Below, piece by piece: positions 50,341 to 59,664 of a stretch of DNA of 63,565 bases; within the stretch, counting starts at the first letter, position 1, and every line of letters starts with the position of its first letter. Below the pieces are notes generated by a model. The model ran no database searches and was not told where the DNA came from. It saw nothing but the letters and a program-made list of their open reading frames with translations. This DNA comes from an uncultured Oscillospiraceae bacterium (GTDB lineage Bacteria; Bacillota; Clostridia; Oscillospirales; Ruminococcaceae), in the NCBI GenBank assembly GCA_900539695.1, contig UQDG01000015.1, positions 1 through 63,565 of the forward strand. Reading direction: 5' to 3'. The translations under genes were made by a program, and so were the position numbers.

Positions 50341-51621
50341 ATGGAAAATCAGGAATTGATGATCCGCGTGCAGGACGTCAAAAAACAGTACCGCCTGGGC
50401 CAGATCGGCGGCGGTACACTGCGCGGCGACCTGCAAAGCTGGTTGGCCCGCAAGCGCGGCAAGGAAGACCCCAATACCTTGATTGGCACCGACCAACGGC
50501 TGGTGGGCACCACCTTTATGGCGCTGAACGGTGTCAGTTTTACGGTCAACAAGGGCGAGGCCGTGGGCATCATCGGCTCCAACGGCGCGGGCAAGTCCAC
50601 GCTGCTGAAGCTGCTGACCCACGTGACGGCCCCTACCTCCGGCGATATTGACCTGTACGGCCGCGTGGCCTCGATGCTGGAGGTCGGCACCGGTTTCCAC
50701 CCCGAGATGACGGGCCGCGAGAATGTCTACCTCAATGGCGCCATTCTGGGCATGACCCGCGCCGAGATCGACGCCAAGATGGACCAGATCATCGAGTTTT
50801 CCGAGGTCGGAGACTTCATCGACACCCCGGTCAAGCGCTACTCCAGCGGCATGTACGTCAAGCTGGCTTTCAGCGTGGCGGCCCATCTGGACAGCGAAAT
50901 TATGATTATGGACGAGGTTTTGGCCGTCGGCGATATGAAGTTCCAGAAAAAATGCCTGACCAAGATGCGCCAGGCCGCCAAGCAGGACGGCCGCACGGTG
51001 CTGTACGTCAGCCACAATATGGCCACCATCCGCGACCTATGCGACCGCTGCATCGTGCTGGACAAAGGCAAGGTCGTCTTTGACGGCGACGTGGACGCCG
51101 GCATTGCCATCTACATGTCCAACAACTACAGCAGTGAGCGCTTTTTAGACTTTACCGATTTCCGCCGCCCCAGTTGGATAGAACGCAAAAGCATCCGCAT
51201 GCGCAGCGTCGAGTTCCATGTGGATACGCTGGAAGCCGTCGAGCGAAGCCAGCCCGTGGAGGTGGAGTACATCTACGATTCCACCGAGGACCGCGACCAA
51301 ATCGGCATCTTCTTTGAAGTGCACGACGAGTTCGACGTGCCGGTGGCCACGGCCTGCCTGTACGGCATGCACATCCGCAAGGGCCGTAACCGCGTGACGG
51401 CCAAGTACGATTTCAGTATGCTGGCCGCAGGCACCTACAGCAACGTGTTCACTACCTTTACGCTGGGCGATGGCGGCAGCTTCAACACCGAGGACCGCAC
51501 CCAGGGCGTACAGTTCAAGCTGGTAAATACCCTCAAACAGGGCGAGGCTGTGTGGCAGACCGTCTACTTTGGCTCCACCCATCTGCCGGATGCCCAGCTT
51601 TGCAAGGAAGAACTGATTTAA
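50341..51621 (+). CDS. Polysaccharide ABC exporter ATPase with C-terminal carbohydrate-binding domain (Wzt-like)
   Basis: 426 residues. ATPase: Walker A GSNGAGKST, signature SSGMYVKLAFSVA, Walker B EIMIMDEVLAVGD, plus the GTGFHPEMTGRENVYLNG loop typical of the glycan-exporter subfamily. After about residue 265 comes a beta-sandwich (IRMRSVEFHVDTLEAVERSQ, then DQIGIFFEVHDEFDVPVATA) like the Wzt domain that recognises the modified non-reducing end of the polymer. This implies a capped glycan exported after completion. The start at 50,341 (GGAGG) is used; the frame extends into the permease gene. Last gene of the operon. Confidence 0.95.
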   Translation: MENQELMIRVQDVKKQYRLGQIGGGTLRGDLQSWLARKRGKEDPNTLIGTDQRLVGTTFMALNGVSFTVNKGEAVGIIGSNGAGKSTLLKLLTHVTAPTSGDIDLYGRVASMLEVGTGFHPEMTGRENVYLNGAILGMTRAEIDAKMDQIIEFSEVGDFIDTPVKRYSSGMYVKLAFSVAAHLDSEIMIMDEVLAVGDMKFQKKCLTKMRQAAKQDGRTVLYVSHNMATIRDLCDRCIVLDKGKVVFDGDVDAGIAIYMSNNYSSERFLDFTDFRRPSWIERKSIRMRSVEFHVDTLEAVERSQPVEVEYIYDSTEDRDQIGIFFEVHDEFDVPVATACLYGMHIRKGRNRVTAKYDFSMLAAGTYSNVFTTFTLGDGGSFNTEDRTQGVQFKLVNTLKQGEAVWQTVYFGSTHLPDAQLCKEELI

Positions 51622-51626
51622 ACAAG

Positions 51627-51668
51627 AAAAAACCACCTTTTCCAAAAAAACGGAAAAGGTGGTTTTTT
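51627..51668. terminator. Terminator of the glycan operon (bidirectional)
   Basis: Perfect inverted repeat AAAAAACCACCTTTTCC/GGAAAAGGTGGTTTTTT with A and T tracts on both sides, between convergent wzt-like and tsaD genes. Confidence 0.95.
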
Positions 51669-51684
51669 ATGTACAATCGTGAAA

Positions 51685-52692
51685 TTACCGATAATCGATC
51701 CCTAGCGTGGGCAGACCGTTCAGGGTCCAATCGGCCAGGTTGCCGTCCTGGTACTCGTAGTAGCCTTGGGCGGCGATCATGGCGCCGTTGTCGCCGCAAT
51801 ATTTCAGCTCCGGCAAAAAGACGCGGGCACCCAGTTTTTGGGCACCGTCGTTTACCAGCTGGCGCAGACGGCCGTTGGCGGCGACGCCGCCGGCCAGCAC
51901 GACCTGCTTGGCACCGGTATCGGAGGCAGCGGAGAGCAGCTTCTTGGCCAAGATCTGGTCGATGCGCTCCTGGAAGCTGGCGGCCATGTCGGCCACATTG
52001 ACCGGCTGGCCTTTCTGCTCGGCGTTGTGCACCTCGTTGATGACGGCAGTCTTCAGGCCGCTGAAGCTGACGTTGTACTTGCCCTCTACATGGGGCACGG
52101 GCAGCTTGTAGGCGTGGGGGTCGCCGTCGCGGGCGGCGGCGGCTACACTGGGACCGCCTGGGTAGGGCAGGCCCAGCGTGCGGGCTACTTTATCGTAGGC
52201 TTCGCCGGCGGCGTCGTCCACCGTGCGGCCCAGAACTTTGTAGCGGCACCAATCCTCCACCATCACGATGTGGCTGTGCCCGCCGCTGGCCACCAGGCAG
52301 AGAAACGGCGGATGCAAACTTTGGTGGGTCAGATAGTTGGCGGCGATATGTCCGCGCAGGTGGTGCACCGGCACCAGCGGCTTGCCTGCCGCATAGGCCA
52401 GTCCCTTGGCAAAGTTGACGCCCACCAGCACGGCACCGATCAGGCCGGGCGCAAAGGTTACGGCCACGGCATCCACGTCTTTCATGGTCATGTTGGCATC
52501 GGCCAAGGCTTTGTCCACGGTAGCACTGATATACTCAGCATGGCGGCGGCTGGCGATCTCCGGCACAACGCCGCCGTATAGGGCCTGCTCTTTCACGCTG
52601 GTGGAGATCACGTTGGAGATGACCTTGCGGCCGTCCTCCACGATCGCCGCCGCGGTCTCATCGCAGGTCGATTCAATTCCTAAAACATACAT
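51685..52692 (-). CDS. tsaD: tRNA N6-threonylcarbamoyladenosine transferase TsaD
   Basis: 335 residues. Transfers threonylcarbamoyl to A37 of ANN-decoding tRNAs with TsaB/TsaE. ASKHA-fold markers are GIESTCDETAAAIVEDG, SRRHAEYISATVDKAL, the metal-binding VPVHHLRGHIAANYL and LCLVASGGHSHIVM. The ATG at 52,692 is preceded by AAGGGTG; a GTG three codons earlier is possible. Downstream of polA on the same strand, separated by two palindromes. Confidence 0.96.
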   Translation of the reverse strand: MYVLGIESTCDETAAAIVEDGRKVISNVISTSVKEQALYGGVVPEIASRRHAEYISATVDKALADANMTMKDVDAVAVTFAPGLIGAVLVGVNFAKGLAYAAGKPLVPVHHLRGHIAANYLTHQSLHPPFLCLVASGGHSHIVMVEDWCRYKVLGRTVDDAAGEAYDKVARTLGLPYPGGPSVAAAARDGDPHAYKLPVPHVEGKYNVSFSGLKTAVINEVHNAEQKGQPVNVADMAASFQERIDQILAKKLLSAASDTGAKQVVLAGGVAANGRLRQLVNDGAQKLGARVFLPELKYCGDNGAMIAAQGYYEYQDGNLADWTLNGLPTLGIDYR

Positions 52693-52740
52693 TTCAATCA
52701 CCCTTATTGTGACTCTTGAACTGTCAGAAGCACTTTGCAG

Positions 52741-52759
52741 GGGCGAACACTGTTCGCCC
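52741..52759. repeat. GGGCGAAC-ACT-GTTCGCCC palindrome
   Basis: A perfect 8-bp stem with ACT loop in the polA-tsaD gap; a sister copy is 58 bases away at 52,817. Confidence 0.75.
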
Positions 52760-52816
52760 GTGGCCGTTTGGCAGGCAAGAAACTTTCCCGAAAAAGTGCG
52801 GCCTCATCAAGCAGGC

Positions 52817-52835
52817 GGGCGAGCACTGCTCGCCC
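52817..52835. repeat. GGGCGAGC-ACT-GCTCGCCC palindrome
   Basis: A perfect 8-bp stem with the same ACT loop as the copy at 52,741, 24 bases from the polA stop. It lacks a T-run, so a repeat is more likely than a terminator. Confidence 0.75.
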
Positions 52836-52858
52836 CCTACACCTCTGCGCAGAAAACT

Positions 52859-55372
52859 TTAATGCGCTTCCAGCCAGGTCTTGCCGGTGCCTACCTCGGT
52901 GGTCAGGGGCACGCTGTAGTGCACCACATGCTCCATTTCCTCCTGCAAAATGCGGCGCACGGTGTCCACTTCACTGTCCGGTGCCTCTACGATCAGTTCG
53001 TCGTGTACCTGCAGCAGCAGGCGGGCCTGCAATTTCTCATCCCGCAGGCGCTGCCACACATGCACCATGGCCAGCTTGATGATGTCCGCGGCCGTGCCCT
53101 GGATGGGCGTGTTGCGGGCCATCCGCTCGCCGCTGGCGCGTACCTGGAAGTTGGAACTGGCCAGCTCCGGCAGGGCGCGGCGGCGGCCAAACAGCGTTTC
53201 CACGTAGCCTTTCTCCTTGGCGTGGGCAATGCAGTCCTGCATGTAGCCGTCCACCTTGGGGAAGGTGTCAAGGTAAGTCTTCAGGAAAGCGTCTGCCTCT
53301 TTCACCGAGACGTCCAGATCCTTGCTCAGCGAGTAGGCACCCTTGCCGTACATGATGCCGAAGTTGATGGCCTTGCTGGCCGAGCGCAGCTGCGGCGTGA
53401 CTTCGCTTTCGGGGATGTGGTAAATTTTGGCGGCGGTGGAGCGGTGAATGTCCGCGCCGTTCAAAAACGCCTGCTGCATGTGCTCGTCGCCGGTGATGTG
53501 CGCCAGAATGCGTAGCTCGATCTGGGAGTAATCGGCGTCCACCAACTGCTGGCCGTCCCCGGCCACAAAGTAGCCACGCAGGCGGCTGCCCAGCTCGGTG
53601 CGGATGGGGATGTTCTGCAGGTTCGGTTCGGTGGAGGAGATGCGCCCGGTGCGGGTCTCGGTCTGAATAAAGGTGGAGTGCACCCGACCGTCCGCCGCCT
53701 GCGCCGCCAGCAGGCCATCTACGTAGGTAGACAGCAGTTTGGCGTAGGTGCGATACTTTAAGATCTCATCAATGACCGGGCTGTAAGGCCGCAGGCTTTC
53801 CAGCGTGGCGGCGTCGGTGGAGTAGCCGCGGGCGTTCTTCTTGCGCGGCGGCAGGCCCAGCTTGTCAAACAGGGCTTCGCCCAGCTGCTTGGGGCTGTTC
53901 ACGTTGAACTCGTAGCCCACCTCAGTGTAGATATTCTGCAGGATGCCGTCCAGCTCGCCCCGCAGGCTGTCGCCAAAGGCGCGGATGCCGTCGGCGTCTA
54001 CCGCAAAGCCGATGCGCTCCATGTCTGCCAGCACGCGGGCCAGCGGCAGCTCCATCTCATCGTGCAGTTTGCGCTGGCCGCTGGCGTCCAGTTCGGCGGC
54101 CAGCCTTTCCAGCAGCGCGGCCAGCACCCCGGCATCGGGGGCGGCTTCGCAGTGGAACGCCGCCGCCACGCCGTACTCGGCAGCCAGAGACTTTACCGCA
54201 TAGCTGCTAGCGGAAGGATTGAGCAGGTACGCGGCCAGCTTGCCGTCAAAATGCAGGGCTTTGCCAATATGCCCCTGCTCCAGTGCCAGGCGGTAGAGGG
54301 GCTTCGCGTCAAAGGCCCAGATTTCGGCATCGCTGTCCAGCAGGGCGGCCAGGCGGTCGGTGTCTGGCAGGTAGACTTCCTGTCCCTGTACGGCGTACCA
54401 GCCGCCGTCGGCGTTTTGGGCCACAAACAGGCGGCCTTCCACCAGCAGCGGCAAGGGGGCCGGCTCTACTTCTTCCGGCGGAGCAGCGTCCACGGGGGCG
54501 GCAGCGGCGCCGCTCTCCTCCAGACCCCAGCGGTCCACCATCTTATGCATTTCCAGCGTGGCCAGCAGCTGGGCGGCTGCGGCGGGGTCGCCGGACTGGC
54601 GGATATAGGCGGCGGGGTCCGTCTCGATGGGCGCGTCCTTGCGGATGGTACCCAGCATGTAGGACAGGTCCGCCTTATCGCGGTTGGCAGAAAGCTTGGC
54701 CCGCTGGCCGGGCTTGATGACCTTGTCCTCGAGGTTCGCGTAAATATTTTCCAGCGTGCCGAACTTCGCCACCAGGGCCAGGGCGGTCTTTTCTCCGATG
54801 CCCGGCACACCGGGGATATTATCGGACGAATCGCCCATCAGGCTCTTGACGTCGATGAGCTGCTGCGGCTCCACACCATACTTTTCGCGGATGGCGGCGG
54901 GGTCCATGGAAATCGTCTCTTTGTTGGTGGCCAGCAGAACGGTAGTGTTGTCGTCCACCAACTGCAGGCTGTCCCGGTCGCCGGTGGCCAGCAGGGTGGT
55001 GCCACCGGCGGCCTCGCAGGCGGCGGCCAGGGTGCCCAAAATATCGTCGGCCTCCCAGCCCTCGCTGCTTACCTGCACAAAGCCCAGGTCGGTCAGCAAT
55101 TCTTTCAGTACGGGCATCTGCTGGGCCAGCTCCTCGGGCATGCCGTGGCGGGTGGCTTTGTAGCCGTCGTAGGCCTTGTGGCGGAACGTCGGGGTGCGCA
55201 GGTCCCAGGCGATGGCCACAGCATCGGGCTTGTGGGCGGCCAGCAGGTTGAGCAGTATATTCTGGAAGCCGTAAATGGCGTTGGTATAGCGGCCGTCCTT
55301 GGTCGTCAACAGCTTGATGCCGAAAAACGCGCGGTTGACCAGACTGTTGCCGTCCAGTACCATCAGTTTCAT
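52859..55372 (-). CDS. polA: DNA polymerase I
   Basis: 837 residues. The N-terminal 5'-nuclease (LMVLDGNSLVNRAFFGIK, DKADLSYMLGTIRKD) is followed by a central region where the proofreading DEDD residues are not recognisable, as in many Firmicutes. The C-terminal polymerase has motif A VDADYSQIELRILAH, motif B RSASKAINFGIMYGKGAYSL and motif C LQVHDELIVEAP. The start at 55,372 follows AAAGGAGC; a frame beginning at 55,507 has no ribosome-binding site. Divergent from dusB. Confidence 0.96.
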   Translation of the reverse strand: MKLMVLDGNSLVNRAFFGIKLLTTKDGRYTNAIYGFQNILLNLLAAHKPDAVAIAWDLRTPTFRHKAYDGYKATRHGMPEELAQQMPVLKELLTDLGFVQVSSEGWEADDILGTLAAACEAAGGTTLLATGDRDSLQLVDDNTTVLLATNKETISMDPAAIREKYGVEPQQLIDVKSLMGDSSDNIPGVPGIGEKTALALVAKFGTLENIYANLEDKVIKPGQRAKLSANRDKADLSYMLGTIRKDAPIETDPAAYIRQSGDPAAAAQLLATLEMHKMVDRWGLEESGAAAAPVDAAPPEEVEPAPLPLLVEGRLFVAQNADGGWYAVQGQEVYLPDTDRLAALLDSDAEIWAFDAKPLYRLALEQGHIGKALHFDGKLAAYLLNPSASSYAVKSLAAEYGVAAAFHCEAAPDAGVLAALLERLAAELDASGQRKLHDEMELPLARVLADMERIGFAVDADGIRAFGDSLRGELDGILQNIYTEVGYEFNVNSPKQLGEALFDKLGLPPRKKNARGYSTDAATLESLRPYSPVIDEILKYRTYAKLLSTYVDGLLAAQAADGRVHSTFIQTETRTGRISSTEPNLQNIPIRTELGSRLRGYFVAGDGQQLVDADYSQIELRILAHITGDEHMQQAFLNGADIHRSTAAKIYHIPESEVTPQLRSASKAINFGIMYGKGAYSLSKDLDVSVKEADAFLKTYLDTFPKVDGYMQDCIAHAKEKGYVETLFGRRRALPELASSNFQVRASGERMARNTPIQGTAADIIKLAMVHVWQRLRDEKLQARLLLQVHDELIVEAPDSEVDTVRRILQEEMEHVVHYSVPLTTEVGTGKTWLEAH

Positions 55373-55531
55373 AGCGTTGCTCCTTTTTAAATCGGATGTA
55401 AACAATCTATCTTTTAGTATACCACAAATGCGGGATTTATGGTAGAATAGAATCTGAAATTCAAATAGTAAAAGCGGCCGCGCAAAAGCCCCCTTGGAGG
55501 GAGCCAAAGGCGGCGCTACAAGAGAGGAACT

Positions 55532-56509
55532 ATGCAGTTACGCAATTTGCAGATCCCTGCGGGGGCGGTGTTTGCCCCGATGGCGGGCCTGACAGACGCT
55601 GCCTGCCGCCACCTGATGGCCGACCACGGTGCAGCCTGGACCGTCAGCGAGATGGCCAGCGCTAAGGCCCTGAACTTTAACGACCAAAAGTCCTTTGCTC
55701 TGCTCAAAGATGCCCACCCCCACGGGCTGTACGCTATCCAGCTGTTCGGCTGTGAGCCGGAAGCCCTGGAAAAGGCCGTTTTGCTGGTGCGGGAAAAGGG
55801 CATCCGGTTTGATATTTTGGACATCAACATGGGCTGCCCCGCGCCCAAAATCACCAACAGCGGTGCGGGCAGCAAGCTGCTGCTGGACCCACCCCTCTGC
55901 GGACGGATGGTCGCTGCGGCCCGCCGAGCCCTGGGCGAGGATACGCCCCTGACGGTGAAGATGCGCATCGGCTGGGACGCCGAACACCTGACCGGCGTGG
56001 AGGTGGCGAAACAGTGCGAGGCCAACGGCGCGGACCTGATCGCCGTGCATGGCCGCACGCGGGAGCAGATGTACGTGCCACCCATTGATGCCGGTGCAAT
56101 TGCCGCCATCAAGCAGGCGGTGTCCATCCCGGTGCTGGCCAACGGCGATATTACCACTGCCGAGGGGGCGCTTACCTTATTAAAAGAGACCGGCTGCGAC
56201 GGCGTGATGATCGGCCGCGGCGCACTGGGCGACCCGTGGCTGTTTGAGCAGATCCGCGCGGCCCTGCTGGGCGAGGAAGCCCCCGCTGAGCCGACGCTGA
56301 ACCAGCGGATGAATGCCCTGCGGGCGCAAATTTACGAAATGTGCGAGGAAAAAGGCGAGTGGCTCGCCATGCCTCAGGCCCGCAGCCAGGCCATGCACTA
56401 TATGAAGGGCCTGCGGGGGGCAGCCTCCCTGCGGCGCTACTGCTCCATGCTGGAGCATTTCACCGATGTGGACAAGCTCATCGATGCGGTGTATCGGCTG
56501 CAGGAGTGA
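55532..56509 (+). CDS. dusB: tRNA-dihydrouridine synthase (DusB type)
   Basis: 325 residues; an FMN TIM-barrel that reduces uridines in tRNA. Signature elements are VFAPMAGLTDAACRHLM, DINMGCPAPKITNSGAGSKL (active Cys), LTVKMRIGWD and GVMIGRGALGDPWLFEQI. Length is normal. It follows AGAGGAAC. Its stop abuts the convergent yfbR gene. Confidence 0.94.
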   Translation: MQLRNLQIPAGAVFAPMAGLTDAACRHLMADHGAAWTVSEMASAKALNFNDQKSFALLKDAHPHGLYAIQLFGCEPEALEKAVLLVREKGIRFDILDINMGCPAPKITNSGAGSKLLLDPPLCGRMVAAARRALGEDTPLTVKMRIGWDAEHLTGVEVAKQCEANGADLIAVHGRTREQMYVPPIDAGAIAAIKQAVSIPVLANGDITTAEGALTLLKETGCDGVMIGRGALGDPWLFEQIRAALLGEEAPAEPTLNQRMNALRAQIYEMCEEKGEWLAMPQARSQAMHYMKGLRGAASLRRYCSMLEHFTDVDKLIDAVYRLQE

Positions 56510-57112
56510 TCAAAACCTTCCTCTCGTCAGCTCATCCAGATTCTGCGTATAGCACGGCAGCATGTGGGTGATGAAATACTCCGCTTCGGGGCAGTCCATT
56601 CCGTGCAGGGCGGCCAGCTGCTGCTCCCGCGCGGCTTCAAACTCCCGGTTGCCGCTCTGGCACTCTTCCAAACACTTGATTAAGGCCGAGAGCCGGTCCG
56701 CTGCCTTTAAAATTTTCCGCTCGGCGTCATTTAGCACGCGGCCGGTCAAAAATTCCTCGGTCTCGCTGCGCAGGGCTTCGGGCTGCAGGCTGGCCATCAG
56801 CCGGGCACTTTCCTGCTCTACCGCCTTGTAGGCGCTGCGCAGGGCTTCGTTTTTGTACTTCACTGGGGTGGGCATGTCGCCGGTCAAAATTTCCGGCGCA
56901 TCGTGGTACAGCGCCGCCGTGGCTACCATTTCGGGCCGCAGGTCGGCTCCGGTGCCCAAGCACTTTTGGCCAATTAAGCAAAGCGCGTGGGCCAGCAGGG
57001 CGGTGTCTGCCGTATGCTCGCTCAGGCTTTCGGCGCGGCCGCTGCGCATCAGGCTCCAGCGGGTGATGTACTTCATACGGCCCAGCAGGGCACTGAAGGG
57101 ATAAGTTTTCAT
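56510..57112 (-). CDS. yfbR: HD-domain 5'-deoxynucleotidase (YfbR-like)
   Basis: 200 residues. Removes 5'-phosphate from deoxynucleoside monophosphates in nucleotide balance. HD-domain metal ligands are visible as the His in SLSEHTADTALLAH, the HD pair in LYHDAPEILTGDMPTPVK and the Asp in KAADRLSALIKCLEEC. It is encoded convergently with dusB with no intergenic base. Confidence 0.88.
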   Translation of the reverse strand: MKTYPFSALLGRMKYITRWSLMRSGRAESLSEHTADTALLAHALCLIGQKCLGTGADLRPEMVATAALYHDAPEILTGDMPTPVKYKNEALRSAYKAVEQESARLMASLQPEALRSETEEFLTGRVLNDAERKILKAADRLSALIKCLEECQSGNREFEAAREQQLAALHGMDCPEAEYFITHMLPCYTQNLDELTRGRF

Positions 57113-57204
57113 CTTGCACGATCCTCTCTGTGGTGTTACTATCAGTATACCATGATTTTACCAAAAACAAAGTCCCATGGTTCGGACTTTCAGCGGGGTT
57201 TGTT

Positions 57205-59547
57205 ATGAAATTGCAGCTTCCCGGCAAAAAAACAAGATACTGGCAGGTGTTCTGGCTCTGCCTGCTGGCGGCGGCCGCCCTGTTTGCGCCCCACTGCCTG
57301 GTGGATGCCGTCGCAGGCGGCGGGTACTTCCATTACGCGGGCGATTTCAATGACCAGCAGATCAACTTTTACCAGTACGCCAACAGCTTCATCAAGCAGG
57401 GGGGCAGCTTCAGTTGGGCTACCGATCTGGGCAGCGGGTTTGTCAATTCCTACTCGTTCTACCTGCTGGGCAGCCCGTTTTTCTGGCTGACGCTGCTGGT
57501 GCCCGCGCGGTTCATGCCGTGGATGATGGTGCCGCTGCTCTGCCTGAAAATCGCCCTGGCCGGGGGCGGCGGCTACCTTTGGGCGCGCCGCTGGGTGCGG
57601 GACGAGGATTGGAGCATGCTGGCCGGCTGCCTGTATGCCTTCTCCGGCTTTACGGTGTACAACATCTTCTTCAACCACTTTTTGGACGTTGTGGCGCTGT
57701 TTCCATACATGCTGGCGGCGCTGGATGATGCGGTCATCGATGGCAAAAAAGGTCGTTTTCCGTTCTGGGTGGCGGTGAATCTGCTCAACAACTACTTTTT
57801 CTTTGCCGGGCAGGCGGTCTTTCTCATCATCTACTTTTTCTGCATGCTGGCGGGGCATGCCTACAAAATCGGGCCCCGCAAGTTTGCATTGCTGGCAGGG
57901 GAGACCCTGCTGGGCTGTGCCATGGGCTGCGTGCTGCTGCTTCCTGCCGGGCTGTCACTGCTGCAAAACCCACGCACCATCGACCCATTCAACGGCATGG
58001 GCTACCTGGTCTACGGCAAGGCCCAGCAGTACGGGGCCATTTTTTACAGCGCCTTTTTGATGCCCGACGCCCCCTACTTTAAGGATATGTTCAGCGAAGG
58101 CATCCTCAAACATACCAGCATGACGGCCTACCTGCCGGTGGTGGGCATTGCGGGCGGGCTGGCGTTCTGCCGCGGGCGGCGCAGCCACCCGTTCACCTAC
58201 ATTTTAAAGGTGTGCGTGGTCTGCGCCTTTGTGCCCATCCTTAACAGCCTGTTCTATGCCCTCAATTCCAGCTACTACGCCCGGTGGTACTACATGCCGG
58301 TGCTGGTGCTGTGCGGGGCCACAGCGTCGCTGCTGGCACGGCCCCACCTGGCCCGGAGGGAACTGCCCCGCGCCTGGGGTTTGACGCTGGCCGTTACTCT
58401 CTCGGCGGCGGCGTTCGGCCTGGTGCCCTATACTGACGATGACGGCGTGACCACCCTCGGCGTCACCGAGGAACCCGCCCGCTTCTGGGCCATCCTGGGC
58501 GTATCGGTGCTGGGATTGGTGATCTTCGGCGTGCTGTGGCACTTCTTCCGGGATCGCCAGCGTTGGCCTACCGCACTGTTGGCCGCCGTGCTGGTGTTCA
58601 GCTTTGTCTATGGCAGTGTGCACCTTTCGTTGACCAAGTACGCCCAGTGGGATACCGACAGCGACCTGATCGCGGAAACGTATGATTCTGTGCAGGAGGT
58701 CAAGGAAGCCCTGCCGGACGATGCGTTCTACCGCATCGATGCCTACGGCGCCCACAACAATCTGGGCCTGTGGTTTGACAAAAGCTGTTTGCAGTTTTTC
58801 AATTCCACGGTTGCCCCCAGCATCATGGAGTTTTATCCGGAAGTGGGCGTCAAGCGGGACGTCAACTCCAAGCCGGAGGTCCAAAACTATGCTCTGCGCG
58901 GGCTGCTCAGCGTGCGGTATACGCTGGTGGCTAAGGATGCCGATAGCAACTGGCAGGGCGAGGACATGGACGGCTGGGACCTGGTAGGCAGCACCAGCGC
59001 CTACCAGATCTACGAGAACAAAAACTGGGTGCCCATGGGTTTTGCCCAGCAGTATTATGTCACCGCCGATCAGCTGGACCAGGTAGGCGAGGACAGCCGC
59101 GCCCAGGTATTGTTGCGGGCGGTGTTGCTGGACGAGGACCAGATCGCCGCCTATGGCGACCTGCTGCAGCCTATCCCGGACGACAGGCTGACCAACTGCA
59201 CGCAGGACACCTACGCCGAGGATTGCACCGCCTGCCATGCCGAGGCCGTGGGAAACTTTACCGCCACCCGCACCGGCTTTACCGCCGAGACGGACTACGA
59301 CACCGACCGGCTGGTGTTTTTCAGTGTGCCCTACGACGACGGCTTTACCGCCGCCATCAACGGGAAAACGGCCAAAATCGAAAAGGTCGATAATGGCCTG
59401 ATGGCCCTGCGCGTCCCGGCGGGGCAGACCAGCATCACCTGCACCTACCACACCCCCGGCCTGCGCACCGGCACCATCATCAGCCTGGCCGCGCTGGCGG
59501 TGTATGGGGCTTATTTGGTGGTGTTGAAAAGGAAAAAATGCCTGTAA
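57205..59547 (+). CDS. YfhO-family multispanning membrane protein
   Basis: 780 residues with about twelve transmembrane helices, a soluble extracytoplasmic part near the end and a last helix before KRKKCL. GGGYFHYAGDFNDQQINFYQ and GSFSWATDLGSGFVNSYSFY are typical of YfhO proteins, which are GT-C-type glycosyltransferases implicated in glycosylating lipoteichoic acid or glycolipids. The start at 57,205 follows GCGGGG. A short hairpin (AAAGTCC/GGACTTT, 57,169-57,192) lies in the leader. Not adjacent to other glycan genes. Confidence 0.85.
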   Translation: MKLQLPGKKTRYWQVFWLCLLAAAALFAPHCLVDAVAGGGYFHYAGDFNDQQINFYQYANSFIKQGGSFSWATDLGSGFVNSYSFYLLGSPFFWLTLLVPARFMPWMMVPLLCLKIALAGGGGYLWARRWVRDEDWSMLAGCLYAFSGFTVYNIFFNHFLDVVALFPYMLAALDDAVIDGKKGRFPFWVAVNLLNNYFFFAGQAVFLIIYFFCMLAGHAYKIGPRKFALLAGETLLGCAMGCVLLLPAGLSLLQNPRTIDPFNGMGYLVYGKAQQYGAIFYSAFLMPDAPYFKDMFSEGILKHTSMTAYLPVVGIAGGLAFCRGRRSHPFTYILKVCVVCAFVPILNSLFYALNSSYYARWYYMPVLVLCGATASLLARPHLARRELPRAWGLTLAVTLSAAAFGLVPYTDDDGVTTLGVTEEPARFWAILGVSVLGLVIFGVLWHFFRDRQRWPTALLAAVLVFSFVYGSVHLSLTKYAQWDTDSDLIAETYDSVQEVKEALPDDAFYRIDAYGAHNNLGLWFDKSCLQFFNSTVAPSIMEFYPEVGVKRDVNSKPEVQNYALRGLLSVRYTLVAKDADSNWQGEDMDGWDLVGSTSAYQIYENKNWVPMGFAQQYYVTADQLDQVGEDSRAQVLLRAVLLDEDQIAAYGDLLQPIPDDRLTNCTQDTYAEDCTACHAEAVGNFTATRTGFTAETDYDTDRLVFFSVPYDDGFTAAINGKTAKIEKVDNGLMALRVPAGQTSITCTYHTPGLRTGTIISLAALAVYGAYLVVLKRKKCL

Positions 59548-59580
59548 TTTGCCGGTTTCTATGATATTGTTGAACGCTCG

Positions 59581-59612
59581 TGTAGGGGCCGTTGCAAGCA
59601 TCCGCCCCTGCA
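59581..59612. repeat. Dispersed palindrome, third copy
   Basis: TGTAGGGGCCGTTGCAAGCA followed by TCCGCCCCTGCA; same family as 35,036. Confidence 0.65.
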
Positions 59613-59664
59613 GGCAGGTAGCCAATTTCTTATCCGATCCTATAAAATTGAAAGTGAGTATCCC

